DNA of 64,000 bases from Inia geoffrensis (Eukaryota > Chordata > Mammalia > Artiodactyla > Iniidae): contig CM070902.1 of assembly GCA_036417435.1 (NCBI GenBank), forward strand, positions 138,807,886 through 138,871,885, in the 5' to 3' direction. Made by a program: the position numbers and the translations under genes. The stretch's first letter is position 1; each line of letters starts with the position of its first letter. A model generated the notes under the pieces. The model was given only the letters and a program-made list of their open reading frames with translations, was not told the DNA's origin and made no database searches. Shown here one piece after another: positions 12,571 to 25,946 of the stretch.

Positions 12571-12784
12571 AAATTGAATTCAGTTTTCAGAAAACAAAAT
12601 CTTATGTATTTTTATAAACACAGTCTAGTTTAATCCTGTTCCACTTAATGTGAACGTTTATAGGTTTTTGAACCTTAAGTACAAGACTTTAAATTTGTCC
12701 CTATTAGATTTTCTATTGTTATTTGCCATCGTGCCTCCATCCTCACTGAGTTCACATTTTGGCTCCTTTACCAAGTTCTTGTTT

Positions 12785-13126
12785 GTTTGGTTTTTTTAAA
12801 AATAAATTTATTTATTTATTTATTTTTGGCTGTGTTGGGTCTTCGTTGCTACGCTTGGGCTTTCTTTAGTTGTGGCGAACGGTGGCTGCTCTTCATTGCG
12901 GTGCATGGGTTTCTCATGGCAGTGGCTTCTCTCGTTGTGGAGCATGGGCTACAGGTGCATGGGCTTCAGTTGTTGTGGCTCACGGGCTCTAGGGCGCAGG
13001 CTCAGTAGTTGTGGCGCACGGGCTTAGTTGCTACACGGCATGTGGGATCTTCCCTGACCAGGGCTCGAACCCGTGCCCCCTGCATTAGCAGGCAGATTCC
13101 TAACCACTGTGCCACAAGGGAAGTCC
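12785..13126 (-). mobile_element. CHR-1-type SINE, near full length, minus strand
   Basis: Flanked by a 14-bp target-site duplication CCAAGTTCTTGTTT (12771-12784 and 13127-13140). The tail is an (ATTT)n/(TTTA)n run at 12803-12826. The body carries the repeated GTTGTGGCnCACGGGCT units, and ends with CAGGGCTCGAACCCGTGCCC (B box on the complement) and CACAAGGGAAGTCCCC. It is longer than the CHR-2 copies because the internal region deleted in CHR-2 is present. Confidence 0.95.
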
Positions 13127-14469
13127 CCAAGTTCTTGTTTACTCAGATTATTTTGTCTTAAAATTCTGTCTTCCAGCATTTTCATTGTCCCTCCCACTTT
13201 TGTAGTTCTCAACACATATGCATCCACATTCAAATAATTAAATCAGTGAGGAAATGAAAGCTAGGCTGAGACCTGTAGGCTAGGAATTAGTGTTGGGAGG
13301 CTGTAAAGAAATGAAAATGAGGAGTTGTAACTTTTTTGAATAGTGGCAGAATTTTTAGAAGTAATTATAAAACCTTTCTATGTGACTATTTGAATATATT
13401 CCACATATCTATATGGGTTAACATTGGGCAAATTTGTTTAAATTTTCTTTGTTTGTATCCTGTCTTTTTCTAGTTGATTTACTGATGGCTAAGGGGTCAT
13501 TTGTAGAGTTTCCAGGCTGTAGTCAACTTACTACCTTGACATTTGGAGGATTGATCTTAATACCAAGTACAAGAACTTCAGATCTTTCTGTGGTTTCTGA
13601 AGTTTTAACTCGGAAATATTATTTGCTTAAAGTTACAGGAAGTGAATGACAGAGCTGGAGTATAATTTAGATCTTGCTCATATACCAGTCCCCACCTTCC
13701 CCCTACCAAACTCCAATATATAAACAATAAATACATATTTTTAAAACATGTAATGAACTTAGGTCCATTTTGAAATTAGTGTTTCACCAACTTTATTTAG
13801 ACAGTAATAATCAATTTTATGTAATAAAAAATAATAATCAATTTTTCACCAGTGCTTACAATCTTAATCTCCTCTGAGTCTACTTTTTTACTCTGACTCT
13901 TGTCCTAAAATCTCAATCCCATCTTTGACCTCTCTTCTGGGGAATACAGTTTTCATGTATTTCATTGCTTTGGTTGCTGTAATGAATGTCTGTCATCTAT
14001 AAATTATGATAAAGCTAAAAACGAAGTTGGATGAATTATAGAAGTAGAATACAGAGAAAGGAAAATACGATTAGAGAATATGGATTAGTTGTGTTCTAAA
14101 TACCTACCTAATTTGTAGTCATGACACTATTATTTTTGTTTCTTCTTTGAAAATTTCCTTAAATTTAATACTGTTTAGTTTTAATTGAGAAATGTTGTTT
14201 CTTCTCTGTTTAGAATTGGGGTTTTTTTTTAATGGAAAATCTTTAAAAACATTTAAGAATTCTTTTAGAATCTTTTGGATACTCTAAACATGGATGGTAG
14301 TTCAAAAGAAAGCACATAGAAGTAAAGCCACAGAAGATACAACCTATTTGGGTTTTTGTAGCAGTCACAAATGAACATGTTTAACATACTTAGTAAATCA
14401 GAGAAAGTATTATTTTTTACTATGAAATGTCATATATAAGAATTAAGAATTCATCTGTTTCTTCACTGA

Positions 14470-14481
14470 ACACTAGAGGGC
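14470..14481 (+). promoter_or_regulatory. candidate CTCF-like motif
   Basis: ACACTAGAGGGC matches the CTCF core CCASYAGRKGGC at 11 of 12 positions. Motif match only; occupancy is unknown. Confidence 0.3.
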
Positions 14482-17149
14482 CGTGTGGTACCTTATTGTT
14501 GCTTTTAACGTGTTTAAATATAGTTGGTAAGTGCTTTTTTCTCTTATACTTTGTGTTCTAGTACACTATTCCTTGCTCAGAATTAGAAATTAATATTTGG
14601 AGTAGTTATGTGCCCTGTCATATAATATGTGAGATACCTAGTGTTGTCTTTTTTCTTAACCAGCAGCTAGCATATATTCATTTTGCTATTTTAAAACAAC
14701 AGTGCCAACAAAAGGTGAACAAAAAGTGAGCCTTGGGATGACAGTACATATGTGCCCAAACTTACTGTGCTTTGGGAATATGTGTATGCTTTTTGAAAAT
14801 TTCTCAAGTATATGCACATAAGTGCATTAAAAACAAAAGTCTTGTCATTGTTAGTTGCTCTGGGCATCCTCATCATGGATGTGAGAAAAGAATGATCCGT
14901 CCAGTCCAAGATGCCATCTTTCTTGTTTTGATTTCCTCTTTTGTTAACGTAGAACGTAATATTGAAGCATAGAGCCAGATCACCCTGAACTAAAGAATAT
15001 TTGAGCAGATGATTCTTCCTCAATTTCTTTTAGTTGCTTGGAGTGAAGAAATGAGAAATATAATCTACAATTCCCAAACAGGTGGTGTGAATGAGTGAAG
15101 AAAGAGTCATGACTGAGCCAGTAAGATTGCTCAGGCTCTTCCGAACCGCAGGGCACATTTGTGCAGGATCCAAAAACACTGACTTTGAGCCACGTTTGAC
15201 CTCTGGATTGCTATTTATCTTTGATAGCTTCTAAAAAAGAAATTCAACATCTTAAGTGTAGCCTTGGTTAAATTTTTATTTCCCCCTCAGACATACTTTA
15301 AAGAGCACTGCTCGTTATTAATTTCTATATTATGTTTTGGAGGGAAAATAAGGGCATTTTCTCTTCAGCTACTATTTATACTTCCCTCCTTGTGAAGGAA
15401 GATTAGAATGAACTCAGCAGAAACACATTGTTTATACCTAGACGAGGGCCTGATCATGTGACAGAGAGAAGGTGCAATAATAGTTAAAGACTTCAAAGAA
15501 CCTTATCTTTTGAGTTTCTCTTCCTTGTATTTGTTAATTTTAATGTCTTAAATTATTTCCTCAGATTAGTTACTATCAATATAATGAAGTGACAAAACTT
15601 CGATCTTTAATTCTAAATTACACTGAGGAGTTAGTCCTTTTGAATATTGATGAACTTCTTTTCAACTTAGTCACTGCTATGATAAACAGTATTCTCTAAC
15701 TGATAAAGTTATATTTTGTATATGTTTGTTTTTTTTGGAATCATTACCATTTTCTGAAAACTGCATTTATTGCTGTATTTTTACAGCTAACATTAGCCTA
15801 AGTGATTAAACACTGAGCTAGAATTCTGATCTTTTTGCTCAGATAATGAAATTAGCTACTAATAGAATAATTTATTTGGTGAATGTTAAATGGTCAGTAG
15901 TGTAAAACGCGGGAAAAAAACCAGATCAGTATCTGGATATGGTGAGAAACACCTGAACTTCTCCTTCCTAGAGAAGGAGAGGTATTAGATGCTCTTGATG
16001 GATTGAAGACATTAAAATCCTGCCTCTGTAACATGTTTCTGGAGGAAACATTAGCTTACTAGTTAAAATTTTGTTCAGTTTAGCAACATTACTGAGCACC
16101 AGAAGAATTGCCATTTTCCTTCTAAGATGTGCCACAATTTGATCCTAGCTTTTATGGGAGTGGGGAGAGGAAGGCGTGGGGCACAGTACTATTGTAAATG
16201 CATACAACCACCATAAGGGTGTCATGTTTCCAAAGGTTAATGGGGGAGGGGCAAGTGCAGGCTTGAGGGTATGGGGTATTTCACAAAGGTTTGGGAAAAC
16301 CTGGTTAGTATGAGTACTAGAAATGTTTCTAGAATACCATTCACCTGTCTTGTAACTAGTTTCCAGCAGCGATTCTTGGACTATGCTGAAATGATTTTCT
16401 TCCAGAAGATCTTCTTAATCTCATTTCCCCCATCACAATTTATAGGAGACACAAACTCAAGGCATAGGGGCCAGAAAGGTAATTTAAACAAATGAAATAG
16501 ACTAAATATATAAGACCTGGGGAGCCAAAGCATCTCTAGATAAAGGGGATGACTGAAAATTGGGATACTGATATTGCCATATTTTCCAATTTTTCAAAAG
16601 TCACTGGAATTCCAGATTTTTCAATGATAATTTCTCAATTTTTTGTATGTTGGCATCCATATTTTTAAAATACATTTCTGTGGGCTGGTTTGACCTATAG
16701 ACCACCCGTTTCCACTAGACGTTATATGTGGAAGAAGAGTGCTGTTCATCACTCATTGCAGAATTAAAATAGTTTGCATCTAGTGCAGATCCATTAAGGG
16801 CATTGAGTTGGTTGGAGTGGGAGAGTACCATATGCAGAGCCCATTATGTGTTTTAGCAGGGACCTACGGACTTTTTGCTTTATGAATTTAATATACTGGT
16901 TTTAGGTATTGAACTGCCAAATGAATTAGCCTCGTTTGAAAGAAATATGTATCCTAACTTTCACAAGGAATTTGAGGTGACCTATATATAAGAGAAACAC
17001 ATATAATAAAATAATCAAGTGTACATGAAAATCAGAGCCAGGGAAAACAGTGGAGTAGACTATGAAGACAAGGCCATGAGAAGAAGTAAGGAATGAATTA
17101 TGATGAGTTGGAGTAAGCTGTTCATAGGTTACAGGTTGGCCACTCATAA

Positions 17150-17325
17150 GGACCAGTATTCTTTAAAGTGTGACCCATCAGAAATATCTGGAATGCTTAC
17201 TAAAAGTGCAAGTTGCAGGCTTACACTGCAGAACTACTTAACCAAATCTCTAAGTGTGGGATATGTATTTTTAACAGGCTCCCACGTGTTTCTAATGTAG
17301 ACTAAAGTTTGCACAACATTGGACT
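17150..17325. mobile_element. MER5A-like hAT MITE remnant
   Basis: Follows the MER5A layout: AGTGTGACCCATCAG, ATCTGGAATGCTTACTAAAAGTGCAAGTTGCAGGC, TACTTAACCAAATCTCTAAGTGTGGGATATGT, TTTTTAACAGGCTCCCACGTG and GTAGACTAAAGTTTGCACAAC. Non-autonomous DNA transposon fossil; the edges are approximate. Confidence 0.7.
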
Positions 17326-17396
17326 GTTAGTCTCTCTGCTTCCTTGTGATAAAATTAAGAGAAAGTGCTGAGTCCTCTCACGAGAAAACATGTCAG

Positions 17397-17407
<11 letters not shown>

Positions 17408-17432
<25 letters not shown>

Positions 17433-17447
17433 GTGAGCGCGCGCGCA
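17408..17447. repeat. (CA)n followed by (GC)n tract
   Basis: A TCTCTCTCTC lead-in precedes about 12 CA units, then GTGAGCGCGCGCGCACC. The alternating GC run is strongly Z-DNA-prone and unusually CpG-dense for this A+T-rich intron. Confidence 0.9.
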
Positions 17448-17579
17448 CCCCTTTTCCTAACGTTATATAAAAGGAATTTCTCACATGGGACTTCATGAGT
17501 GATTCAGTAAACAATGCCCTCAATAAGCATAACATCTATAACAAATGCATCAGTGCTTATAAATACTGGTAAGTAGAGA

Positions 17580-17810
17580 TCGTGATCTCTGAAGTCAGAC
17601 TGTGTTTTCACAGTCTGTCACTTCATGGCACTTTGACCTTGGGCAAACTGTTAACTGCTGTTATATAGTTATTTTAAGGATGATAGTAGTATCATAATAA
17701 CACAGTATTATTGAGAGTATTCAATGAGATAATGTTTGTAAAGTACTTAGAAAGTAACTGGCAGATAGTTAAGTCCTTAATAAGTGTTAAGTATTATATT
17801 TTGTAAGATT
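17580..17810 (+). repeat. MIR SINE remnant
   Basis: TGAAGTCAGACTGTGTTTTCACAGTC, CACTTTGACCTTGGGCAAACTG, AGTATTCAATGAGATAATG and TAAAGTACTTAGAAAGTAACTGGCA follow the MIR consensus order. Confidence 0.7.
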
Positions 17811-19827
17811 TATTGTAGTGTTAAAAGACTATGCTAAAGCTAGCTTAACAAACTAGTCCAGGCTAGATAATGCTATGCAAAATAATTTTGGTTTCAAAGA
17901 TATCAACTCTCTTAGGTGGGTTGAAACTATTCCACTAATTTTTGCCTGAATTATTTTGACTTTTAGAGTAGTGTTCAGCTGTTTGGTACTGTAAATTTAG
18001 TATTTTGTATTTAGTACTAACTGTGAAGCACTTTAGCTCTCTGATGGGTGTTTGTTTTCCTAATTGATTGTTAATGTTGAACCTAGAAGGAATTTGAAAG
18101 AAAACCTAAAAGTACACTTGGTAGTCCTGGGGCTTTGATTCCTCACATGAGGACTAGTTCTATTCTATAATGTTAGTTCTTGAACTGAGTAGCTGGGGAG
18201 CTGGGATATAAGCAAGGGAAAATTCTCTTTGGTACTTCTGTAGAAATTCTAGAATTACTGCTTGATACTATAGGAAATACCTACATTTTCATAATTAAGA
18301 GAGTATTATAAACAAATAAAAGCCGTCTTTACAAATGGAAGAATAGTTTCAGTCAAGTTAAAATGATCTCTACTTAGGATATATTTTAGCGAACACATTT
18401 TGTAAAATGTTGGTATAAGTTACTGGATGTATCTGATATTCAGTATTAACTCAATTGCTCCTAATACTAAGAATTATTGTCAGAGTAGCACCTTGCATAT
18501 AAACCTTAACCTCTAATTATATGAAATGTAAATAAAAGAATGATGATTATTTTCATAGATCACCAGGGCATTTTTAAATAATGTATAAGACTGGGGGGGG
18601 GGGCGTCCAGAAAAGGATTTATTTTGTTGAAATGTACCATGTTCTTCTGTTCAGTGGTCTTTGCTGATGGTACTGTTAAAGGTAGCTTCTGTGCTTTAGA
18701 GTAACAATTGCTTTTAGAAGATACTTTACTTTCGAAGTGAAAAATGCTTTTTTTCTGTGTTTCTGGTTGGTCTTAAATGGCAATTTCTGGTTATTGAAAT
18801 CAGATGCAAGTGAGAAATGGAAGTATGAAGAAAATACTGGTGAATTTGGGAGCTAAGTGCCAAGAGTCATTCATTTGCTTAGCTATAGGTGTTGGTTTTA
18901 TATGTCAACATTATAAATTTAATTGTTAAGAATGAATTGTTTGTACTTTACCAATATACTGCCATCTGTCTTACGGTCTAATGAGTGAAAACATTAAATA
19001 TGCTGAGGCGCATCTGTAATGTTTATCACTTAAATTTTCAATTTTCTGATTAGTTTCTTATTTCACTCTGTTAACAGGTATAGAAAAGATTAAAACATTT
19101 AGAATCATTATTCTATATCATTTAGATATCAGTAATCTTATATTTAATCTTTATTATATTTTTATGCTTCTTTACTCCAGAGAACAGAGCAGAGATTGCA
19201 AACTAGTGTCTTATATAGTGTTTTTTTTTTTTTTTTTAACGAATTTAAATATGTTGCGAACACTTAAAAATCTGGAGAGTTCACGTAAAAATATTGATTC
19301 TTCACCTTCTTTTGCAAATGTGGACTGTCTGTCCTTACTGGGTTCCCATGCTTACATGACAACAATCAACGGCACCTTTTAAATGCCTTTCCAGGCCTTA
19401 AACCTGACCTGTTTTTCTCCTTTATTTTACCTGAGTGCTCCTCTAGTCATTTGAGTTTGCTTAGAATGACGACAAAAGCATGACTGTAGGAAATACAAAA
19501 GTAAGTTGATTTTTTCTTTATTTGTCACATGTCAAACTAGTTTGGATGAAGATCCAAGTCGAAGTAATATGTAACCATTTGTCAAGTTTATTATTAAAAT
19601 AGAGATTTGCTAAACACCACATTTCTAATGGGTATTATCAAGGTGGGAATTTGTCACCAAAGCTTTTACCAACCTCCAAATACCTACTCGTTTAAATTTT
19701 CATTCTAGCTTACCTGTTACCTTTCCCCTTCTTGTTAAATTTTGAAGTTAAAACTCTACTAGGATGACTATCATATTACAACAGTAAACCAGTGTTCTTG
19801 GAGCTTCTTGTTTTGGAAGATGTTTCA

Positions 19828-20345
19828 GTTATCTCTTGCCACCTAACTGTCACCCCAAAGATTTATGATTATAACAAGCAACAATTATTTTATTATTTCT
19901 CATTATTCTTGTAGGTTATGAATTTAGGAAGGGCTCACTTGGGCATTGTTGATTCGGGGTTGCAGTCAGATGGTGGCTGGAGGTGGAACACCAGGGGTGT
20001 TAGAACAGCTAGCTGGGGTCTAGCCAAAAATCTCCTCTTCATATAGTCTCAGGACTTACCCAGATACGGTCTTTTTACCCGGGTTAGTTTGGGCTTCTTC
20101 ATGGCATGGTGACCTCAGGGCAATCAGACTACTTACAACAGAGCTACCATGTGAGTATTCCAACAAGCAAGATGGAAATGGAATCTCCTTTGTATGACTT
20201 AGCCTAGGAAATTGCATTCTGTCTTGGTTGAAACAGACTCACCTCTCAGTGGAAGGAGTGTTGCAGTACATTGTAAGAAGAGCACGTGAAGATGTGGGAT
20301 ATTGCTGTGACCATCTCTGAGACACACAGTGTACCACAGAAGGTC
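19828..20345. mobile_element. ancient LTR-like (possibly MaLR-type) interspersed repeat
   Basis: The block starting TTATCTCTTGCCACCTAACTGTCACCCCAAAG, with AACAACAATTATTTTATTATTTCTC and GGGCTTCTTCATGGCATGGTGACC further in, resembles mammalian LTR/MaLR-type repeats of the 'TGCnnnnTAACnnnnCACCCCAAA' kind. No internal viral gene accompanies it. The family name is uncertain. Confidence 0.4.
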
Positions 20346-20853
20346 ATAATATCTTTGCTCTTAGAAGTTTTTGTTTTTCATTTGTACTTCGTAAAAATCA
20401 GGCTCATTAAAACAGATTTCATATATATGTATCTTATGTAATTCCTTAAAATGTTGACTAATGATACCTCACAGTCTTGTCATGATATTTAAGTGAAAGA
20501 AAGCATGATCTACTAGGAACTCTGTCAGTCTTTTATCCTTCCCTCATATCATTGTACCAATCTGAAATAATAATATTTTTTCTAAGCCCCGTAGCTGCAA
20601 ACTTCCTTTATATCTCCTGTTGATCTCTGATAGTCTCCTACTATCCATAGACTTCCTCCTTCCATCCCAAGATCTTTCTGTTTCAGGCGTAATCAAGAAT
20701 TATAGGGATTGAATTTTGTTTTTTCTTTGTTTTTAATGTTTCTTGATAAACAGTGTTTTATTTATTGGAAAGAATGAAAACTTGGACTGTCAGTTTAATT
20801 TAAACTTCAGTCGATGTTTATCAGACGATGTATTTTGTTGAATATGTAATTTT

Positions 20854-21235
20854 TTAATTAGTTGTCTGCATTGGGTCTTAGCTGCAGCACGTGGGATCTT
20901 TTGTTGTGGCATGCAGGCTCTTCATTGCAGCACATGGGCTTCTCTCTAGTTGTGTGTGGGCTCCAGAGCACATGGGCTCAGTAGTTGTGGCATGCAGCCT
21001 CTCTAGTTGTGGTGCACAGTCTCTTTAGTTGCGGTGCATGGGCTCTCTAGTTGTGGTGCGTGGGCTCTCCAGTCATGGTGCTCTGGCTCAGTAGTTGCGG
21101 CACGCAAGCTCACTAGTTGTGGCACATGAGCTTGCCCTGCAACATGTGGGATCTTAGTTCCCCAACCAGGGATCGAACCCACATCCCCTGCATTGGAAGG
21201 TGGATTCTTAACCACTGGAGCACCAGGGAAGTCCC
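20854..21235 (-). mobile_element. CHR-1-type SINE with expanded internal repeats, minus strand
   Basis: Flanked by a 15-bp target-site duplication TGAATATGTAATTTT (20839-20853 and 21236-21250). It ends CCAGGGATCGAACCCACATCCCCTG ... CACCAGGGAAGTCCC. Between about 20900 and 21130 the unit 'CTAGTTGTGGnGCnnGGGCTC' recurs many times, making the copy longer (about 382 bp) than the one at 12785. The long frame on its minus strand (21003-21278) is SINE-derived, not a gene. Confidence 0.93.
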
Positions 21236-22884
21236 TGAATATGTAATTTTGACAATGTAAAAAAGCCAGTGGTGTCAACTGTCAGCCCATCCAAGAATGA
21301 GACCCTAAATATGTATTTTCTATAGCTTAATTCTATATTAAAGTATTTTCTATGCTTAAAGTAATTCTATACTTAAATTTGATGCTGAAGTGAATATTGA
21401 CAAATGAATATTTATAATGAATAAATTATTCAGTGAATATTGTTAAGACTCATATGCTTTAATAGCATGTTATTGAAAATTATACAATTGAAGTCGTGGA
21501 ACTATGTTCACCTCACTCAAAATAATTGATTTTTACTTATAATTGCATCAAAAACTCAACAGCGTAGGGAATATAATTATCTCCCCACCTCCTTACTGTT
21601 TTACTTTCTTAAATTGTTAACACTGTCAACTATCTTACATGTCCATTTATTTTTCATAGGATACATTCCTACAGTGTGTTAAGCCATCAATTTGGTGAAC
21701 TTCCTGTGTTATAGCTTAGTTTAATTTTTTTTAAGTGCAGAAAAAAACCACCTACATTACTTACTGTGCTTTAAAGTAATTAATAGTATTATGTCCCTCC
21801 TTATAACTCCCTGGCCTATAACACTTTTCAGAATTTTTACAAGAGAGATAAATGATTGATAAATTGTATTTAGTTTAACTGAAAGGTTAATGAAACTTTT
21901 ATGCTTAAACTTGTTCATAAAAGTAACAAATCATAAACCTTAAAAATCTGATATTAAAGAAGTTTTTGTCCTCTTTGTTACACTTAAATTTTGAGAATTG
22001 TGGAAAATTAAGTTGCTTTTAAATCACTCTGTCATCACATGAGGCTTTTGCATGATTGAAATACCTGTAATTACTATGTCATTTTTGTCATTGTTGACTT
22101 AAAGGTGTAACTATAATAATCATCTGCTAAATTCTTGGAGAGCAGCTGTATAAGACCGATTTAACAGCTGGGGTAACCCAGCACAGACTGTAAGAGTTAA
22201 ACTTAATCTTGAGGCAAGTTATGTTATGGTCGTTGAGGACTTCATACTGGGCATTTCTGAAATACTTAAAAAATTCAATCCAATAGTTGGATTTTTGTTT
22301 TATCACAAATATTTCTTTAAAGGTTTAATGAAAGAGTGAGGAAAAGTATCATTTTGATATTAACAACTAAAGTCTTCAGACAAAATATGGGAATAAAATC
22401 CAAAGTTTACTCATTAAAAAAAATCAAATATACTCTGAATGTTACTGTTCATGCCACTATGGTAAATAGGAAAGGAAAAATACGTTAAAAATATTATGGA
22501 ATAATATGGAATCAGAAAAATTCTAAGATCCTTATCTTGAATTTCATCTTTTAAAATCATGTTTTAAAAAATCATTTATGCCTGTAACTTTTTTCCATTG
22601 AAAATGTTTTCTTATTGTTATGCAACATTAATATATATTCACAATACAAGGATAGATGCCTATTTTTAGAAGCTATACACACAAATGAATTGAAGCAGTG
22701 AATTTTATTTGGATATATTTTGTAAAACTGTAACTACTTACTGAACTATAATAAAGGAAGGCTCACCAAATTGACAGTCCAGCACATTACAAGAAGGTGC
22801 TATACTCGGTGCTATTAGAACTGTAGTATATATATTCTTAAAGCTGTAAGGGACTTCATTCTTAATCATTTTGTCCGACCTCCT

Positions 22885-22990
22885 CATTCCTCATTCTAGA
22901 AATCTGAAATCTGAGACAGCTTAAGAGACTTACCTAAGGTCACTGGTTAGTGGTAGAGCTGAAAGTAGAACTTAAAGTTTACCCTGTATT
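22885..22990 (-). repeat. MIR fragment, minus strand
   Basis: AGACAGCTTAAGAGACTTACCTAAGGTCACTGGTTAGTGGTAGAGCTGAAAG is the reverse of the MIR 'ctgtgaccttgggcaagttactt' region. Confidence 0.65.
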
Positions 22991-23489
22991 TTTGTATACT
23001 GGCAAGTTTACCTGGCGTATTTCAGGTAATTTGGCTGAAAGTTGATTGAGGCAATAATTGAGTAATTTAATTGTAAATGAATTTAGTTGTAAATAAGTCA
23101 GTAAATAGTTGGTGTATTTTGAGTCATGGAATTTCTAGTGCACTATGCAATGGTGTCATATTTAATTTTTAAGGACTTTTTTGGTTGTTTTTTTATAGTT
23201 TTTACCTTGTAACTTTATTTTCAGCCAATTTATAAAAATTAACTGGAATTTTCCAGCAGAATTTGGAAATAACCTAAATGTCCAGCAATCAGACCTTGAT
23301 TATACAACTCAAAGCAGTTCCAATACTATATAAAACCTGATATTGTAACATTCTTATTTTGAAAATGCTACACATATATGTATATATGTAATGCTTTTAT
23401 TTTGCAAATGTCTAATTACCAGGTCACATTTTTATAACACTTATATAAACTGTATGTGCTGCTTTAGAACCCAAGCTAATTTCTCTTAA

Positions 23490-23522
23490 GTACTTAGGGG
23501 CTACATGTACTTAGGGGCTACA
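23490..23522. repeat. 17-bp-period direct duplication
   Basis: GTACTTAGGGGCTACA occurs twice, at 23490 and 23507, separated by one T. Confidence 0.9.
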
Positions 23523-24673
23523 CTAAGTCCCTGGATAAAGAAAATTAGCAAGGAAGTACAGTAATAAGTTATGACTCATTAAATGTTTACATGAATATAA
23601 TATCTTAAATGCATTATAATTAGAAGTTGTAATCTTTCTTAGGAACACTTTGAGCATTTAAATGTCTTTCAGAATTTTTTAAGGAAATGTTTTGAATGTG
23701 ATTTTAATTTTTATAAAACATTTCTGTTCATTTGATTTATGCCTTTTGTGAATAATAAAACTTTAAGAGGAATGCCATATATTTAAATTTTTCCTTCATA
23801 GTAAATTTAATTGTGTTTTTAGTTTCTACAATTAAAGTACGATATGTTATTTGGATTTTTTTTTTTGCAATTGTCTTTTTGGTTTTTTGCAGTTGTTTCT
23901 AATACAAGCTTGACTGTTCATCATTAAGTAAAGAACGTAATTTCTTGATTCATCATCATTTTTCTCTGTTTTTAAATTGTTCTATCTTTGTACATGAATT
24001 GCTTAGACTAGGGAGATAACTTTTAACGCTGTGGTATCTAAGGTGTTAGGAAAGACTAAAAGCAATGACTTAGATACAGAGAATAACCTGTCTCACTCTA
24101 TATCCCAGAATAAATGAGTATGCTCTTTATAATACCGTACTTTCATTTCAAAAGGATATTGATTCTGATTTATTTCACTTTAGGAGTGGTGTTAATTTTT
24201 AGAATCTGGAATTCTTTTGTTTCTACAGAAGTGTAAGTCACTTGTTGCTTGAATTCACAGAAGTAATAAATAATACTGAATTTAAATGGTGCATGCTGAT
24301 AGTCTCCCTGTCAAAAGTTTTTGATGTGAGACTGAAAACTTTTGGTTAAAATCATAAATACTTGTAGATAAACTTGTATCTTCCAAGCGATTTGTTTTAG
24401 CTGATTCAAAAATAGTTTATGAAAAACAGAAAATCTTTATGCTGCTCATATGCTGTGGCCTTTGATCTGGAGCAGTTAAATCCTAGCCTTTTGTATAATA
24501 ATGAATGAAAGAAATGGTAGAAATCCAGAATAAACTACTATAAATCTTTTTGTCATTGTTGTAAGAGAATTGGAGTGTATGGAACTGTAATACATTTTAG
24601 AAATGCTGTATTGGTGATATTTTGTTACATGTAACATTTATATATAATCATCTTTGACTAATACAAATTTTTA

Positions 24674-24888
24674 TTTATTTATTTATTTATTTATTTGGCA
24701 GTACGCAGGCCTCTCACTGTTGTGGCCTCTCCCGTTGCGGAGCACAGGCTCCAGATGCGCAGGCCCAGCGGCCATGGCTCACGGGCCCAGCCGCTCCGCG
24801 GATGTGGGGTCTTCCCAGACCGGGGCACGAACCCACGACCCCTGCATCGGCAGGCGGACTCTCAACCACTGCGCCACCAGGGAAGCCT
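24674..24888 (-). mobile_element. CHR-2-type SINE, minus strand
   Basis: Tail (TTTA)n, then GCAGTACGCAGGCCTCTCAC ... CACGAACCCACGACCCCTGC ... CCACCAGGGAAGCC. A near-perfect target duplication flanks it (TACAAATTTTTA at 24662 and TACAAACTTTTA at 24889). It is the source of two spurious SINE-derived frames (24654-25010 and 24695-24901). Confidence 0.95.
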
Positions 24889-25249
24889 TACAAACTTTTA
24901 GAAGAAAGAAAAATCAGAGAGTGATAAACAGGCAAAATATCTTGTATAGAGATCTCTTTATCACAAGTTCCCCAATGTTGAGTTCTTCTTGGATGGATAG
25001 TGATACCTGAAGTCTTAAAATGCCAAGGCACAACTACTAAGATGCTACAGCTTAACTTTTAGATAAAAATCTTGACAGAATTTAGGAAGTCTTTCTAAAA
25101 CTCGTAGATGATTGTGTTTTAAAATATTATACTCCAAAGTTATTATAGGTGGATTTTGCATCTTTGCTTGCTTTCTTAGTGATTTTTAAGATTGAAATGT
25201 AACCTGCAAAGCTCTATGTGATTTTTTTTTTTATCCTAGTAGTAGTAGT

Positions 25250-25465
25250 AATGGCAGCTAACAGTATTGAGCACTTACTAAATGTGAAGCATTGTTCTTT
25301 GTGTTTCACTTATATTAATTGCTGTAACCCTCATAACTGTCCTATGAGGTAGGTTCTATATAGATGAAATTGAGGCACAGAGGCATTGATTTAAGGACAT
25401 ACCATTAATAAGTGGTAGAACCAGGCTTTGAGCTGTGGCAATTTGACTCCAGCATATATATTCCT
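25250..25465 (-). repeat. MIR SINE, minus strand
   Basis: TATTGAGCACTTACTAAATGTG, CATAACTGTCCTATGAGGTAGG, ATTGAGGCACAGAGGCATTG and GTGGTAGAACCAGGCTTTGAG give a well-preserved reverse MIR core. Confidence 0.8.
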
Positions 25466-25934
25466 ACCTACTGTATTATACTCCCGTAATATTTATTGAT
25501 ATCATCTTAAAAATAGTTTATCTATTTTGAGAAGTCTCAGTTTGGGTGGGGGGGTTAATAATTAAGACTATCTTAAATGCTTTTAAAAGTATAATTGAGA
25601 CCAAGACTTTATTTTTTCTTGAATGCGTGGAACTAACTGCATTTTAAAATATTAGCAGTTGAGGTTCTCCTATGCATTGTCTTCAGCTTCCCTCACTGAC
25701 TGGGGTTTTCTTCTGTATTTGAAGATATTGTAGTTTGAATGTTTCCATGCTGACTTAGAGCATTGCTTTAGAAGTACTATTAACTTGAATCCTTAGAAAA
25801 AAGATGACACTCGGTAGTTTGGAAATTAGTACTCACTTTGCTCAATCACTAATAATGTCTCTTTCACAAAAGTATATTGTTAAAGACACATAATTTGATT
25901 TAGCATTTGCTTGAGTTGCAGTGCTCTGTACTAT

Positions 25935-25946
25935 CCAGTTGAGGGC
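25935..25946 (+). promoter_or_regulatory. candidate CTCF-like motif
   Basis: CCAGTTGAGGGC, followed by AGCT, matches CCASYAGRKGGC at 11 of 12 positions. Motif only. Confidence 0.3.

Larger units (their letters stand above)
13141..20838. other. FBXW7 intron, mostly unique sequence
   Basis: A+T-rich intron. It contains a candidate CTCF-like motif (14470-14481), a MER5A-like element (17150-17325), a (CA)n/(GC)n tract (17408-17447), one MIR (17580-17810), a G13 run (18592-18604) and an LTR-like repeat (19828-20345). Frames such as 14691-15023 on the minus strand show no domain, and no splice-site-bounded coding signature was found. Confidence 0.75.

Noticed and set aside
14691..15023. 110-codon minus-strand frame as a novel gene
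   Set aside because: No recognisable domain, no exon-like context, and an overlapping plus-strand frame; compatible with chance in A+T-rich intron.
24654..25010. Repeated similar 'proteins' rich in Arg, Pro and His at 24654, 31485, 34247, 38269, 41561, 44745, 49770 and 50591
   Set aside because: They are six-frame translations of CHR-2 SINEs and reflect repeat copies, not a gene family.
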